A DNA stretch of 64,000 bases from Nannobrachium achirus (GCA_963921795.1 OY997653.1:25251203-25315202), one strand, 5' to 3'; shown: positions 42,801 to 47,902, counted from the stretch's first letter. A program made the numbers and translations. The notes: generated by a model from the letters alone, not told the origin.

Positions 42801-44668
42801 CCGTGCTTTAATCCCACACAATAATAAAACCGTTCTACACTACAACCAGGCTCATAGGAAGCAGTACAAAATAAAGCGACTTGTTCGTGTACTTAACTCG
42901 CCCTGTCGGCGCGACCCCCCGGGGTCTGAGCTTGTGACGTCGTCCAACTCCCCGGGAATTGTCTGGCTGGACGGCGTGCTGTGCTGCCTCGTTTGGTTGG
43001 GGTCAGCGTCAACGCAGGTCGGCGGAGCAGGCGGCCAGTCACTCTGCTAGTTTCCCCAGCCCTGTCTAACTACAGGAGGCCAGAACGCAGCCTCCCCTCC
43101 TGCTACGTGAAACAGCTACAGCTCCCCACTCACTGTCTGTCTTCACCGTCGGCAGGACTATCACCAGCGAACGGCCCCTCCCGTACCCCAGAGTGCCGTG
43201 CCGCGAGACGTGTGCTCCGATCCTGTCACAAAGTCTCAATGACTGTTTTAACATGTCGGCGTCTTCTTCCGCCCTCACCCACACGTGAAATCAATAGTCA
43301 ATCACCAGCGTCGCCGCTCTCCTAACACGGCTGCATTCCTAGCGTCAATCACTGCGTCAGTGTGTTCATCAATATTCATCACAGTATTATCATTTGGTTT
43401 TTGACTGTTTTTCTTTAGCAAAGAAAACATGTTTTCTCATGCCAATAAAGCCCCCTTGAATTGAAATGGTAATACATTACTAGGGGTGCACCAACGATTA
43501 ATCGATTAATCATAATCTAATCGTTAATTAAATTAGTTACCAACTAATTTAGTACATGACAACTAATCAATCTAATTTGTATTAATACCGTGCAGGAATA
43601 TAGGGTCAAGAACACATTTTATATTATTTTTAAATTACCTTTTTGAAAAGAGTACTGTTAACTTTGAGCTATTCTTTAATCAAATGTATGCAGTCAGAAA
43701 AAGGTATTTATTTTGCAACCCAATTGGCAGCTGAGAACATTTTAATAAATGATGTATTTTTGTCATCTTAAACGTCTTTGTTAGTTAGAACATGTCTAAA
43801 AAAAAAAGAAACTCAAATCGAATTAATAAGGTAATAGCTAAATAAGTGCCATAATCCGATTAATCGTTTAATAGACTGATTAATCGATTATGAAAATAAT
43901 CGTTAATTGCAGTCCTATACATTACCTGCACATTTCCCGCCGAGATGGGCAGCTCTGAAGTGTAGGCGTAGCCAACCAACGTCTCCATCGCCTGAGGTTC
44001 TACGTCGCTCATGTTAACCTTTTCCTGCCTGGACTCCAGCATGCCACTTGTAAACATCGCCTGTGCCGGTTGAAAAGGTGGAATTGTTGGCTTTGTGTGC
44101 TCATGGTTTTTAGGCCTTTCTAATATACATTGTGCCAACAATGAATTGATTATAGATGATATTCAATTCTGTTCACATGGAGAATTACATTTCCTTAAAA
44201 CGTGGTGGCCTGCCACCGGTCTGGTGTCTACTTATGAAGCCCCTGGCTCAAGTATGTATGTAATGTTATAAATAGCCAAAACATAAATTGTTAGACTACA
44301 CAATAATTATTATATATGCATCATTTTTTAATATTTTATTAGGAATCTATGGCCATATTTTTGTGCTTGTTTTAGCTAGTTTTTCAAGGTGCGACGTGGC
44401 TTATTTCTCTAGCAAGATTTGGCTTCTCTTTGGAGGTAGGTTGGCTTATTTCTCTCACTTATTCATCCATGTGCTTTTAGTTTACCTCAAAGTAAGAGCT
44501 AAAAGATGCCAGAACATTCCGGTGACAAGGGAACTCCTTTCCTCCACAGCAGATAATCACATCACATAATGTGTTGTTGAGACGAAGCCTGTTCAGGCCC
44601 TCCAATATCTTGTTGGCATGCGTCTTCTCCATGTCGACCTCGTGAATTTCAGCGCCAGCAGCATCCAT
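20993..44668 (-). CDS. Kelch-like (KLHL) family protein, complete 12-exon gene
   Basis: BTB-BACK-Kelch proteins are usually substrate adaptors for cullin-3 ubiquitin ligases. Twelve exons join in phase: 44668-44486, 44060-43926, 36399-36208, 35869-35726, 34054-33910, 32323-32198, 27893-27756, 26996-26817, 22704-22579, 22464-22286, 21406-21266, 21055-20993. They total 1752 nt, 583 residues plus stop, a normal length for the family. BTB: about residues 20-125 (LCDVIICCGGKEFPCHRNVL, AMFTSGM, YAYTSEL). BACK: about 118-240 (CCQFMESHM, NCVGIHLLAEALSC, VVFAAAMLWV, IRLSLIS). Kelch blades: about 270-560 (ILVVGGRDD, YLYAVGGD, ERYDPSNDTW, KIYVIGG, KIYVLGG, ERYDEENDTW). The blade order and divergent first blades recall KLHL24/KLHL6/KLHL38-like members, but I cannot assign the paralogue. 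Introns are inflated by TEs. Weakest junction: the exon 6 donor (CC then GTCTTT). Confidence 0.88.
21266..21406 (-). CDS. KLHL exon 11 (last kelch blade)
   Basis: 47 codons, acceptor TAGGCACAG, reads CCYARSIERYDEENDTWEIV and LFSCVSLRMKDKTEAQAQ, donor GTAGTAGA. If the donor were skipped the frame would run to a stop at 21217-21215, an alternative end. Confidence 0.85.
21591..22273. mobile_element. Foldback element, copy 2 (near-complete palindrome)
   Basis: Terminal text TAGTCAGGGGCGTTAGGG is inverted at the right end (CCTAACACCCCCGACTA). The arms match over about 330 bp each (TTTCGCGCTATATTAGT, GTAGCCCAGGGCATGCTC, TTTAGCTAGGGCGCCC, CAAGTTGGGCTCCCATCGA) around an axis near 21930. Shares its inner arms with 13765-14300. 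It sits in KLHL intron 10. Confidence 0.88.
22286..22464 (-). CDS. KLHL exon 10 (kelch)
   Basis: 179 nt. The acceptor ATCTGATAG is chosen because it alone restores phase with exon 9, giving VIGGGPIQATCKL across the junction. Reads IKCFNPETDQWSRCAPMK and DGKIYVLGGHEWTEHGR, donor GTAAGCGG. A foldback element ends 12 bp beyond this donor. Confidence 0.88.
22579..22704 (-). CDS. KLHL exon 9 (kelch)
   Basis: 126 nt, acceptor TCACATGCAG, donor GTACGG. Reads NEQIRKYNPKTSVWTKGAP and HKGKIYVIG. Confidence 0.9.
22705..23639. other. KLHL intron 8, plain part
   Basis: No exon or recognisable repeat boundary seen. AT-rich 22860-23110. The ORFs here are short and without domains. Confidence 0.5.
23640..24665. 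repeat. ~43-bp tandem repeat interrupted by a MITE
   Basis: Units of the form GACATGTAACATAGTCAAAAATCACAGTATTTGAGCTTA occur at 23641-23713 and again at 24588-24660. The block was split by the TTAA element at 23718-24576. Confidence 0.7.
23718..24576. mobile_element. TTAA-flanked piggyBac-type MITE
   Basis: TTAA at 23714-23717 and 24577-24580. Ends AGGGGGCGTGACACGGCC and, inverted, AGGAGTGGCGACACTGGCC. Inside: a (GT)n tract (24237-24323) and a 36-bp tandem pair GCGCGGCACCGCAC(A/G)ACGGACGAAGTATACATT (24387-24464). Non-coding. Confidence 0.8.
24931..25834. mobile_element. DNA element with TIR GGTCGATTCACACTCTAATAA
   Basis: The inverted ends (GGTCGATTCACACTCTAATAA.. and ..TTATTAGAGTGTGAATCGACC) are perfect for 21 bp. 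Additional inner pairing around TCGGTTCGG/CCGAACC. No clear target duplication was found. Contains (GT)n at 25436-25459, a ten-C run at 25740, and no convincing ORF. Confidence 0.75.
26070..26185. repeat. Palindromic segment
   Basis: AAAAATCTCTTTCTCCAGATAT at 26098 pairs with a degenerate complement ending GAGAAAGAGATTTTTGTC at 26176. About 115 bp, a likely foldback remnant. Confidence 0.65.
26190..26760 (+). repeat. Dispersed repeat, tandemly doubled, with (GACA)n
   Basis: Unit GGGCGCATGTATTCACATTGC...AAAAGTGTGACGTGACGGACAGACA present twice (about 26299-26482 and 26483-26665, nearly identical), then (GACA)n and the end CGGTCGCAACAA shared with the 12400-12765 copy. Confidence 0.85.
26817..26996 (-). 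CDS. KLHL exon 8 (kelch)
   Basis: 180 nt between acceptor GTTCACAG and donor GTAAGG. Reads LVRLDSYLYAVGGDIG, VERYDPSNDTWQL and SLDGLIYAIG. Phase matches exons 7 and 9. Confidence 0.92.
27068..27690. mobile_element. MITE with TIRs in KLHL intron 7
   Basis: Left end GTAATAGTCCAGTAGCCAG...GTGAACCCGGACATTTTGAG and right end (reversed) GTTATAGTCTAGTAGCCAG..GTGAACCCGGACATTTTGAG. Next inner block GTACCCTAAAGTTTTATG pairs with its complement at 27632. About 620 bp, AT-rich centre, non-coding. Confidence 0.8.
27756..27893 (-). CDS. KLHL exon 7 (kelch blade 2)
   Basis: 138 nt. Acceptor with a good pyrimidine tract (AATTCTGCTCTCACCATAG), reads PFVYLAVAHFLKGSV and TDMWRYDYFCDTWLKMASM, ending NRFG at donor GTAAGAC. 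A second AG inside (GTGACAG at 27836) would give a shorter exon in a different phase and is less likely. Confidence 0.8.
28199..28288. repeat. 90-bp exact duplicate of MITE interior
   Basis: Reads as 27211-27300 with no mismatch I could see (TGGTTATTTATATGCTTATAG ... ACTGCCACAATA). Placed directly at the 5' end of the RTE-like LINE; it supplies the ATG of the long ORF. Confidence 0.9.
28274..30922 (+). CDS. RTE-like LINE ORF (endonuclease C-terminus + reverse transcriptase), 5'-truncated
   Basis: 882 codons open. An apurinic-type endonuclease is recognised from GDFNARIG (about residues 67-74) and SDHR (about 161). The reverse transcriptase begins near GKSAGPDGIPP (about 400), with FIDFKKAFDS, GVMQGDTLAPYLF and the catalytic YADD (about 634). 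After it come LLYGSECWTL, RRMRLAGHCQRH and GRPTKTYVDVLKEDV, typical of RTE-clade and relatives. It copies LINE RNA at the target site. The endonuclease N-terminus is missing: the first codons (MTATI) come from the 90-bp duplicate, so the natural start is lost. The rest shows no stop, suggesting a young copy. It is antisense to the KLHL gene in intron 6. Clade assignment (RTE versus a relative) is from memory. Confidence 0.85.
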   Translation: MTATIRRVHKHTERILMAEFAGNPVTTVIVVYSPTNTATPEDVEEFYEDLTTAVRGVPAHNFLAILGDFNARIGQEDAPFPYHESTNRNGAYLTALLMEHQLLAANTMFRKRTGKRWTFRDRASRPGELPRLYQLDYILVRQKWRNSILNAEPYSTFSSVGSDHRVVSMRVRLSLRVPKPSPKIRHDWKALTTNPGLQTRYTEEVRKRFRQLDRGEEPSREYGRFITANEEATRLCVPVLNRVRAPPRSRHPKVVAARGRMEEARLNFEREPTEEGRETLNEAKQSLFSTYDTIKGEEVMESVRRVQAAQGERQYGEAWKVINEMTGRKRAKEGQVEGHSPEERVATWFDHFQRLLGTSVEEGEEENIPTVLQGLNIDDGPFTTSELARAKSTLREGKSAGPDGIPPEVLKNCDLDNLILDFCNNALQHNKQPEIWSLSNIIPVPKAGDLSKPDNYRGISLTCITAKVFNRMILNRIRHAIDPHLRENQNGFREERTTVAQILALRRLIEEVKKDNLAAVLCFIDFKKAFDSIHRSKMVKILEAYNVPPNILRAIETMYAKTRAKVVTPDGSSEVFDIRAGVMQGDTLAPYLFIIVLDYALRKAIGGREQELGFTLTPRRSRRHPAVVLTDLDYADDISLLSDSMEQAQELLNRVEIECAKVGLRLNAKKTEVITYNLPDHSPLTTTEGAVLKEVKDFKYLGAWVDSTEKDLKVRKALAWRALNGMNSVWNSNLPRQIKLSFFFATVESVLLYGSECWTLKPTLQKSLDGCYTRMLRAVLNINRSAHVTNRSLYEGIPKVSEKIATRRMRLAGHCQRHQELPASKLVLWEPTHGHRSRGRPTKTYVDVLKEDVGTQYTNELARCMENRDDWKQRWRARLRTT
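28289..31010 (+). mobile_element. RTE-like LINE insertion
   Basis: Begins at AGACGGGTTCACAAGC after the duplicated 90 bp and runs through the ORF, a short 3' UTR with (GT)n at 30957-30971 and an AT-rich end near 31010. No target-site duplication was found. The right flank (31038-31082, CGTGACCCC...TTTGAGAACCGCTG) looks like the end of an old hAT MITE. Confidence 0.7.
31083..32197. other. KLHL intron 6, repeat debris
   Basis: No exon seen. Contains related words TACGTATGG, CGTACGGTAATTGCG, CGTAAGGTTACGGAG and TTACGTCCGGAGC spread over 31125-31880, which suggests a degraded TIR element. No boundary could be fixed. Confidence 0.4.
32198..32323 (-). CDS. KLHL exon 6 (kelch blade 1)
   Basis: 126 nt, acceptor TTCTTTACAG, reads LPEQILVVGGRDDVDDLSSV and ESFDPVTNRWKTAGM. 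The 5' splice site is inferred from phase: ACC then GTCTTT gives the right remainder for exon 7 at 27893. GTTATA eight bases upstream gives the wrong phase for that exon. Confidence 0.75.
32366..33880. mobile_element. Large foldback element in KLHL intron 5
   Basis: Left arm 32366-32745 pairs with the right arm, which is split into 32770-32937 and 33751-33880. Pairs include GTGACAGACACTC / GAGTGTCTGTCAC, GGAGAAACGCTGTG, ATTGATCTGAAATCGCATCACC, CATAACCCACACACTGCACATC and GAGCTCATATCTTT. The end has (GACA)n. The right arm is interrupted by an L1 fragment. Confidence 0.85.
33137..33750 (+). mobile_element. 5'-truncated L1/Tx1-like LINE with 17-bp TSD
   Basis: Flanked by GGTGTGTTCATATGCTA (33120-33136, 33751-33767). 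Encodes the last ~95 codons of ORF2 (LALFGTVGG, LLIARRAILLKWKDAAPP, FYKTWGPFMMFYRNL), which aligns by eye with the ORF2 tail at 52808-53100, then a 3' UTR and an A-rich end (GATTTGAAAAGAAA). Confidence 0.88.
33910..34054 (-). CDS. KLHL exon 5 (BACK end)
   Basis: 145 nt, acceptor CTATAAAG, begins VLEHIRLSLISTSYL and ends with one base of a Val codon before donor GTGCCAAG. Confidence 0.9.
34100..35725. other. KLHL intron 4, with probable MITE
   Basis: 34493-34947 begins CTTAGGGTGG and ends GTCACCCTAAG, with the CCCGG..CCGGGA-rich right end of a common fish MITE; moderate support only. 34320-34460 carries GTAACGCGTTAC-type repeat text. The inverted pair CTCCAGGAGAGACATAACGTCC / TCTCCTGGAAGTTATGA lies at 35396-35447. 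No exons seen. Confidence 0.45.
35726..35869 (-). CDS. KLHL exon 4 (BACK)
   Basis: 48 codons between acceptor GCTCCTAG and donor GTCAGTCC. Begins EEFHSLSVDKLVEIL, includes CEEEVVFAAAMLWVNKC, phase 0 at both ends. Confidence 0.92.
36208..36399 (-). CDS. KLHL exon 3 (BTB end, BACK start)
   Basis: 64 codons, acceptor TACTAG, begins ALLAAANLLGV and ends NVVYQQ at donor GTCAGACA. The 7-kb intron upstream holds the gypsy element. Confidence 0.92.
36430..37323 (-). repeat. 3' LTR of the gypsy element
   Basis: 894 bp, minus-strand start TGTGATGAATATTG and end TTTATTACA. Contains a six-unit 28-bp tandem repeat (36560-36727) and a minus-strand AATAAA (complement at 36528-36533). Internal-side neighbour is the polypurine tract. 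Confidence 0.95.
36560..36727. repeat. 28-bp tandem repeat in the 3' LTR (six units)
   Basis: Units of AGCATTAGAATGAATGGGCA plus TCAGAATA, period 28 by direct counting (36615 to 36643). The same array is at 42620-42787 in the other LTR. Possibly an enhancer-like U3 array (inference). Confidence 0.92.
37362..41585 (-). CDS. Gypsy pol polyprotein (protease, RT, RNase H, integrase)
   Basis: 1407 codons. Protease active site VDTGAS at residues 51-56; reverse transcriptase with LDLASGYWQVEV (418-429) and catalytic YLDD (481-484); RNase H starting ILDTDASDVGIGAV (626-639); integrase zinc finger H867/H874/C904/C907 and DDE triad D936, D996, E1032; GPFRVVD chromodomain-side GPY/F motif after it, then a Pro/Ser-rich tail ending MTDYDLST. 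The first ATG lies 25 nt inside the end of gag in another frame, so pol is probably made by frameshifting or reinitiation. No stop or frameshift inside. The product copies element RNA and inserts it; encoded by a retrotransposon without envelope. Confidence 0.95.
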   Translation of the reverse strand: MSLFTGKLEGACTKGPMPAPVSMSTVAPASPKGGSGYLKAKIGGSDCYVLVDTGASRSIIPKQLWLSVTKGGGDLANYIGRATAANGGGMQILGSWQTVCQFDSLALIADFLVSDIPSKEVLLGFDFLAKYGAVVDLGSKQCRIMGKLLPLVDLDPSLEPQIVVVHTDTVVPPRTEAIVWGKVQSGWGDYAKGMLEPSPYISKHSDILVARIVCSVQQGKLPVRVINVTNDNLQLKSGMKIGTLFTDIDVGEETTEQSEDGEGETLLPPWTVETLMGHFGVGEKGLGPDEVRAIRQSFHKYMDVFSRGDTDLGRTHLTSHKIDTGDAQPIKLHPRRVPLHLQQEVTNNLTQMLDNGIIRPSCSPWAAPVVLVKKKGGGLRFCVDYRKLNEVTKKDAYPLPRIDDALDSLSHARWFSTLDLASGYWQVEVAPEDRHKTAFATRQGLFEFNVLSFGLCNAPSTFQRLMDLILADLQWTTCLVYLDDIIVFGRTFQEHLSRLDKVLGKLQQANLKVKPSKCNLFSTEVHYLGHVISAEGVGPDPAKVEAVREWPVPTNQTEVSSFIGLASYYRRFVKCFADIARPLHKLTEQGKRFHWTEACQCAFDQLKTRLITAPVLAYPDPCKPFILDTDASDVGIGAVISQEEGGMERVVAYASRALTKSERKYATTKKELLAMVVYTKHFRHYLLGKEFVLRTDHNSLRWLHNFQALEGQLARWIEQLANFQYTIVHRPGKLHSNADALSRLPGFLEKQQQVGQDPPQGVLVKANPKVCVVHEAPHATVASELDELSQAQMADSELQRIINCKMAASDSVIPGDPDLQKYAHIWPQLKVQGGRLVRFPPAHSDAAAKVQVVLPQSMVPEVLEQLHNVATGGHLGVQKLQGKVKDRFYWLGWFGDVKTWVKECVDCGSRKTQGKRPRAPLQPSVTSRPFERVALDILGPLPETPGKNKYILVVGDYFSKWTEAFPLPNQEACTVAKVLTEEWVCRYGAPRSLHSDQGRNFESNLFRELCNLLHMHKTRTTPYRPESDGMIERFNRTLLDMLSLFIADNQSNWDKLLPYVMLAYRSSVHASTLFTPYRVLFGQEIVLPVDVMLNTGNQESFASVGEYVSRLGETLSTVVEAVKKHQARASGHQKVAYDFKAKFQYYSEGELVWLQNKAKKRGVCPKLQRRYKGPFRVVDRVTDVLYRLVPVEGGSETVIHFNRLKPFTSSLPVPSEAGETLSRSEQRDGPIQTGVPSGASWVQLRPPSRDVPAEARTMPAGATEDGRRQTSTQSSEVRSPVLQRDREPVVQDARGQQAGPPGDGVAEMTPPTDAPVAGLGQPVHLASAAPELRGERSAHQRSSPAGLRDVTMPTGSVATELAQPLDLSASHPGRWGHDAPVAPTLRGGRPARQRRPAVWMTDYDLST
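41561..42460 (-). CDS. Gypsy gag polyprotein
   Basis: 299 codons from MPGPENLVEEGNN. A capsid-like region (FTGTGREWADWAEQF, LRLKFMSLLLSGRAREVY, ESVREFGIALRRLVAKAYP) is followed by a short coiled segment and a CCHC zinc knuckle C280-x2-C283-x4-H288-x4-C293 near the C-terminus (CWECGCTRHMRREC), which packages RNA. Ends LQGN, overlapping the start of pol by 25 nt. The start lies about 30 nt after the primer-binding region. Confidence 0.92.
   Translation of the reverse strand: MPGPENLVEEGNNQVDNVARPNLSAMPRPVFMPETFTGTGREWADWAEQFEMAADVNNWDEPLRLKFMSLLLSGRAREVYSGLSASAKTNYTSLKSAMGRCLDPCDSEDWNRASFSSRRRLHNESVREFGIALRRLVAKAYPTIDLNTQDVLAKDHFIAHVGNGDLRISLRSVKPATLEEAINMAAELELIRGLEGGCSMTDAKVRGVVDKSSSDERIDSLLGVVEGLRQEVKSLQSTVQSMGRPSTSGHTPTPSASAPFAHKVQVPSPFKRDIERNKGCWECGCTRHMRRECPYLQGN
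42490..43383 (-). repeat. 5' LTR of the gypsy element
   Basis: Second 894-bp LTR, no difference from the 3' LTR seen at an offset of 6060. Followed on the internal side by CTGGTGGCAGCGGTGGG, the expected place of the primer-binding site. Confidence 0.95.
43481..43917. mobile_element. hAT-type MITE on a KLHL splice donor
   Basis: 437 bp with TIR TAGGGGTGCACCAACGATTA / inverted ..AATTGCAGTCCTA and inner GATTAATCGATTA repeats, AT-rich centre. Flanked by the 8-bp duplication TACATTAC (43473-43480, 43918-43925). The right copy is the first eight bases of KLHL intron 2 read on the minus strand (GTAATGTA). Confidence 0.88.
43926..44060 (-). CDS. KLHL exon 2 (BTB)
   Basis: 45 codons, acceptor CGGCACAG, starts AMFTSGMLESRQEK, ends SAGNVQ, phase 0. 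The donor GTAATGTA is itself the target-site duplication of a hAT MITE (43481-43917). Confidence 0.92.
44486..44668 (-). CDS. KLHL exon 1 (start, BTB)
   Basis: ATG at 44668-44666, 61 codons, begins MDAAGAEIHEVDMEK and ends SSYFE at a GTAAAC donor, phase 0. Contains the first half of BTB (CDVIICCGGKEFPCHR). Confidence 0.9.
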
Positions 44669-46017
44669 AGGGCAGGTGACTAAACTGTTGGGTGAATTGA
44701 TTCTTTCAGAAATCAGTCAGTTAAATACCTCTGCATCCTCCCCCATGTCAGCCAGAATATCCACGTAAACCCCTTACCTCTCCGAACAAATGCAAAATAT
44801 ATGGTGCTTACCCACATGCCCCAAATGTTAACTAAAGGTCCAGAGTCTTTGTGCAATGTATTAGTCCATATTGTTCAATAAAGTAGTATTCTGCCATCAT
44901 TGCATCACACACTAATAGTAAGTCACTGTATGAGCTAAAGTGTACATTCTTTCAGAAACGTTTTTTGTTATATTAATGGCATAACTGGCATTCTTGTGTT
45001 TATAATTGCACTATTTCAGTTAGTCATACTGTTTGTAGACATTTGTTTGGTGGTTTGGCAACACCAGGTGGTAACTGCAGGTTGTCTAATCATACAAGAA
45101 ACTACAAAACAAAAGCAGCAGAGCTCTTCTTCCTCACTAGTACAACTTGATTTTGATCTCAAATTCTCAATAAAACTCAATATGTGTTGAAAACATATAC
45201 ATAGCTCCTCAAGATTAAATTCCAACCATATTAGGTATGTTTTAGGCCCTGAAACATGACGGTCAGGGCTAGGTATGTATAAGTGCTGCTGTCTTTAGCA
45301 ACTGATTACCTTCATTTGTAATGCCTTATTCCTGCGCTACATTTTAATATGGTGGGAATGTCGCAGCAGACAATAATAAACAATAAAATAAAAATATCTT
45401 TATTACAAATTAAGAAAAAATATGAGAAATGTCATGAACTCTGGTCAACGAAGTGGCTGCTGCTGCTTACACTACACGTTGTGTTGTGTGGAGTATAGTT
45501 TGCCACTTTGCCCTGATACAGAAGTGGGCAAGAGGATTACAGCCTAAAGGTTTATCATGATTTATCATATCACTTATTCATAATAATATTCCATACCTGT
45601 ATCTTGGTTGAGAATTTGTAGAGGAAATGAGGAATGTTTCTCAGGCGGCCACTTTGAAGTAAAGAAGCGTGCGGCCTGAGTTGTTTGCTTGTTCGTCGAC
45701 ACAAAAATGTGGGGGTGTGAGCGTGTGTGTGCGCGTGACAGTGGTGTGAGGACGGTCTAAATTATGGAGATGGAGTTGTATGTAATGATTTCCAATAACG
45801 CCTCAGAGAGGAGTACAGCAACACCACCAACACCGGCTTCTTCTCACAGCACAGCAGCCATATTGGAAGACATTCCTTACTTTCACAGGTGTTATCAATG
45901 ATACTAATGAAGGCTCTGTTCCAATGAGTGTAGCACACATGGGTATAGCGGGGCAGGTAAATGCATTTTTGCACTAAAATACTTCACAAGTGGAAAGAAA
46001 CCTAAAACTTTTCACAA
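44669..46017. other. 5' flank of the KLHL gene
   Basis: Presumed promoter/5' UTR side of the KLHL gene (minus strand). No TATA box or clear first non-coding exon could be fixed. (GT/GC)-rich word GTGTGTGTGCGCGTG at 45723. No other ORF worth reporting. Confidence 0.4.
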
Positions 46018-46787
46018 GTACTCCTTAGGGGTTGTTCCTATGATAAAACACGTTAGACACTGAAAAATCAAAATGGCTGCCATGTTTCCAAGATGGCTGC
46101 CTCTGAACAGTACGCCAGCCAGTTAATGTCCGATTTTCATAATATTAGAGTTGTTTTGTAGGTTTTAAAACATCGTGAGTTCATTTATTACTCTTTTAAA
46201 GCAGCCAGAATAACTTTTCTGACTTTTGGTTGGGGTCTTTCCTCACCTGGGACCCCCCAAACAGACCCCTGAGCTTATCTGAGTAGTCGCTTTGCTCCTG
46301 CTCCAGAGCAATGTTAAATTAGATCATAACTGAAGCATTAAAGTTGTTGTAACTGGGCTCTGAAAGCAAAAATGAGTAGTAGCAAATACCCAGGGGTCTT
46401 CCACAGGGGTCCCGGACCCCTAGGGGGTCCTCAGAGTTACTACAGGAGGCCTGCCGAATCTTGATGGGGAAGTTCCTTTTTTTTATATGTATATATATTT
46501 GAAACTGTTTTTATTAGTATTCTCAGTATTATTTATAACATGTGTGTGTTAGACAGACAGGTTCACAGGTATTGCAAGAATTAAGGTATTGCAACTTCTC
46601 ACTTTGGGCGCACAGTCTAACATGTCCATTTATTGCATTGCACTAACACTGACAACACAACACACACACCTCTTTGTTATCGTCACCCCAAAACCCGCAC
46701 CCTATCCTCTTAAAGAGCTCACGGTCAATTGTACCCAAAGAAATTCACTACTATACATGTCCTCCCTAATAATGTTGACAGTTTCCA

Positions 46788-47009
46788 CTATATCATTTGC
46801 AGGGAGGAGAGTGCAAGGCAGGTTATTGTTTGAGCAGCTGCACCGTCCCTTGTAACCTGCTTTGCAAACACATTTGATGAGCTTTGCCTTTGCAGCAGGG
46901 ATGGCAAGAAACCTGACTGGAACATACCCTCCACTCTCTGAATTCCATCTATTTTTTCAATTGATGGAAGCTCAGGGCAATTTGTCAGGTATGACGAAGT
47001 AGGCATCAT
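46788..47009 (-). pseudogene. Inverted partial copy of the Cys-rich ORF in the left arm
   Basis: Minus-strand text repeats the LTNFPVLPPIEE ... KCVCKAGCKGRCSC region with several frameshifts (for example CTGCACCGTCCCTTGTAACC at 46837). Not open. Confidence 0.7.
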
Positions 47010-47118
47010 AATACGATACCTTCATCAAGGGACATGATTTTGAGGAAGTGCAAACACATGAAGAGGCTGATACCCCGATTCCTTATCAAGTCCTTGCCTC
47101 CGGTACAAAAAAAGGAAA

Positions 47119-47808
47119 TTGATATATTCGAGTGAGTTCAAGTTGATGTTACAAATGTCAAGGGTTCCTTTGCGTTTTTCAGGTGTTGACTGGGGAAGAA
47201 CATTTGTTGGAATCACCAAAAAGACATGGGTCAATGCCTACTTGATGATGATGATGATGATGATGACCAAGCCACTAACCGCTTCAAGGACCTTGGCAAG
47301 GTCATTGGCCATTCCTCCTGAGCTTATAAATTGTGAGCTTCCATCAACATTGCAGTCCGAACATTTTGCATGCCATGTTTACAGTTCAAAAGGTCCAACA
47401 ACCCTGGGATTACTCAGATGGGAACTATTTCTGTCAAATAACTTGGAGGGTGAGATGCTACCTCCAACTCGTGCTGCACTGCTACCACATTACCTCCGTG
47501 CCAACTCCGTCACAATGCAGGATAAATCATACCTGACAAATTTCCCTGTGCTTCCACCAATCGAAGAAAATAGATGGAATTCAGAGAGTGGAGGGTATAT
47601 TCCAGGTTTCAGTTTTCTTGCTCTCCCTGCTCCAAAGGCAGTACTTGAGCCCATCAAATGTGTCTGCAAAGCAGGTTGTAAGGGACGGTGCAGCTGCTCA
47701 AATAACCTGCCTTTCACTCTATGCTATGGTGGAGACTGTGTCAACACTATTAGGTTGGACATTGAAGATGATGATGATGATGAAGACGAATATATCCTGC
47801 ATGTCTGA
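47119..47808 (+). CDS. TE-borne Cys-rich protein of unknown function
   Basis: 229 codons. C-terminal half: LPPIEENRW, LPAPKAVLEPIKCVCKAGCKG, RCSCSNNLPFT, CYGGDCVNTI, then an acidic tail DDDDDEDE. The spaced Cys pattern (KCxCKxGCxGxCSC) recalls proteins I have seen carried by large fish and invertebrate DNA elements. I cannot name an enzyme. The first ATG is arbitrary, since the N-terminal part with a Met run (ATGATGATG..., 47242-47263) looks degraded. Probably a fragment of a longer ORF. Confidence 0.55.
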   Translation: MIYSSEFKLMLQMSRVPLRFSGVDWGRTFVGITKKTWVNAYLMMMMMMMTKPLTASRTLARSLAIPPELINCELPSTLQSEHFACHVYSSKGPTTLGLLRWELFLSNNLEGEMLPPTRAALLPHYLRANSVTMQDKSYLTNFPVLPPIEENRWNSESGGYIPGFSFLALPAPKAVLEPIKCVCKAGCKGRCSCSNNLPFTLCYGGDCVNTIRLDIEDDDDDEDEYILHV

Positions 47809-47900
47809 AATTACTGTAGTGTAGTGAATCTCTTTGGGCGTAATTAACCATGGGCTCTATAAGAGGATAAGGTGAGGGTTTTGGGGTGACAATAACAAAG

Positions 47901-47902
<2 letters not shown>

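Larger units (their letters stand above)
36430..43383 (-). mobile_element. Ty3/gypsy LTR retrotransposon, apparently intact
   Basis: Two 894-bp LTRs (36430-37323 and 42490-43383) read identically line for line. They begin TG and end CA and are flanked by GTAT (36426-36429 and 43384-43387; up to ACAGTAT is shared). Minus-strand order: 5' LTR, primer-binding-site region (CTGGTGGCAGCGGTGGGAT), gag 42460-41561, pol 41585-37362, polypurine tract CAAGAGGGGGAGGAG (complement at 37324-37338), 3' LTR. No env. It sits in KLHL intron 2 in the same orientation as the gene. Identical LTRs and open ORFs indicate a very recent insertion. Confidence 0.95.
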
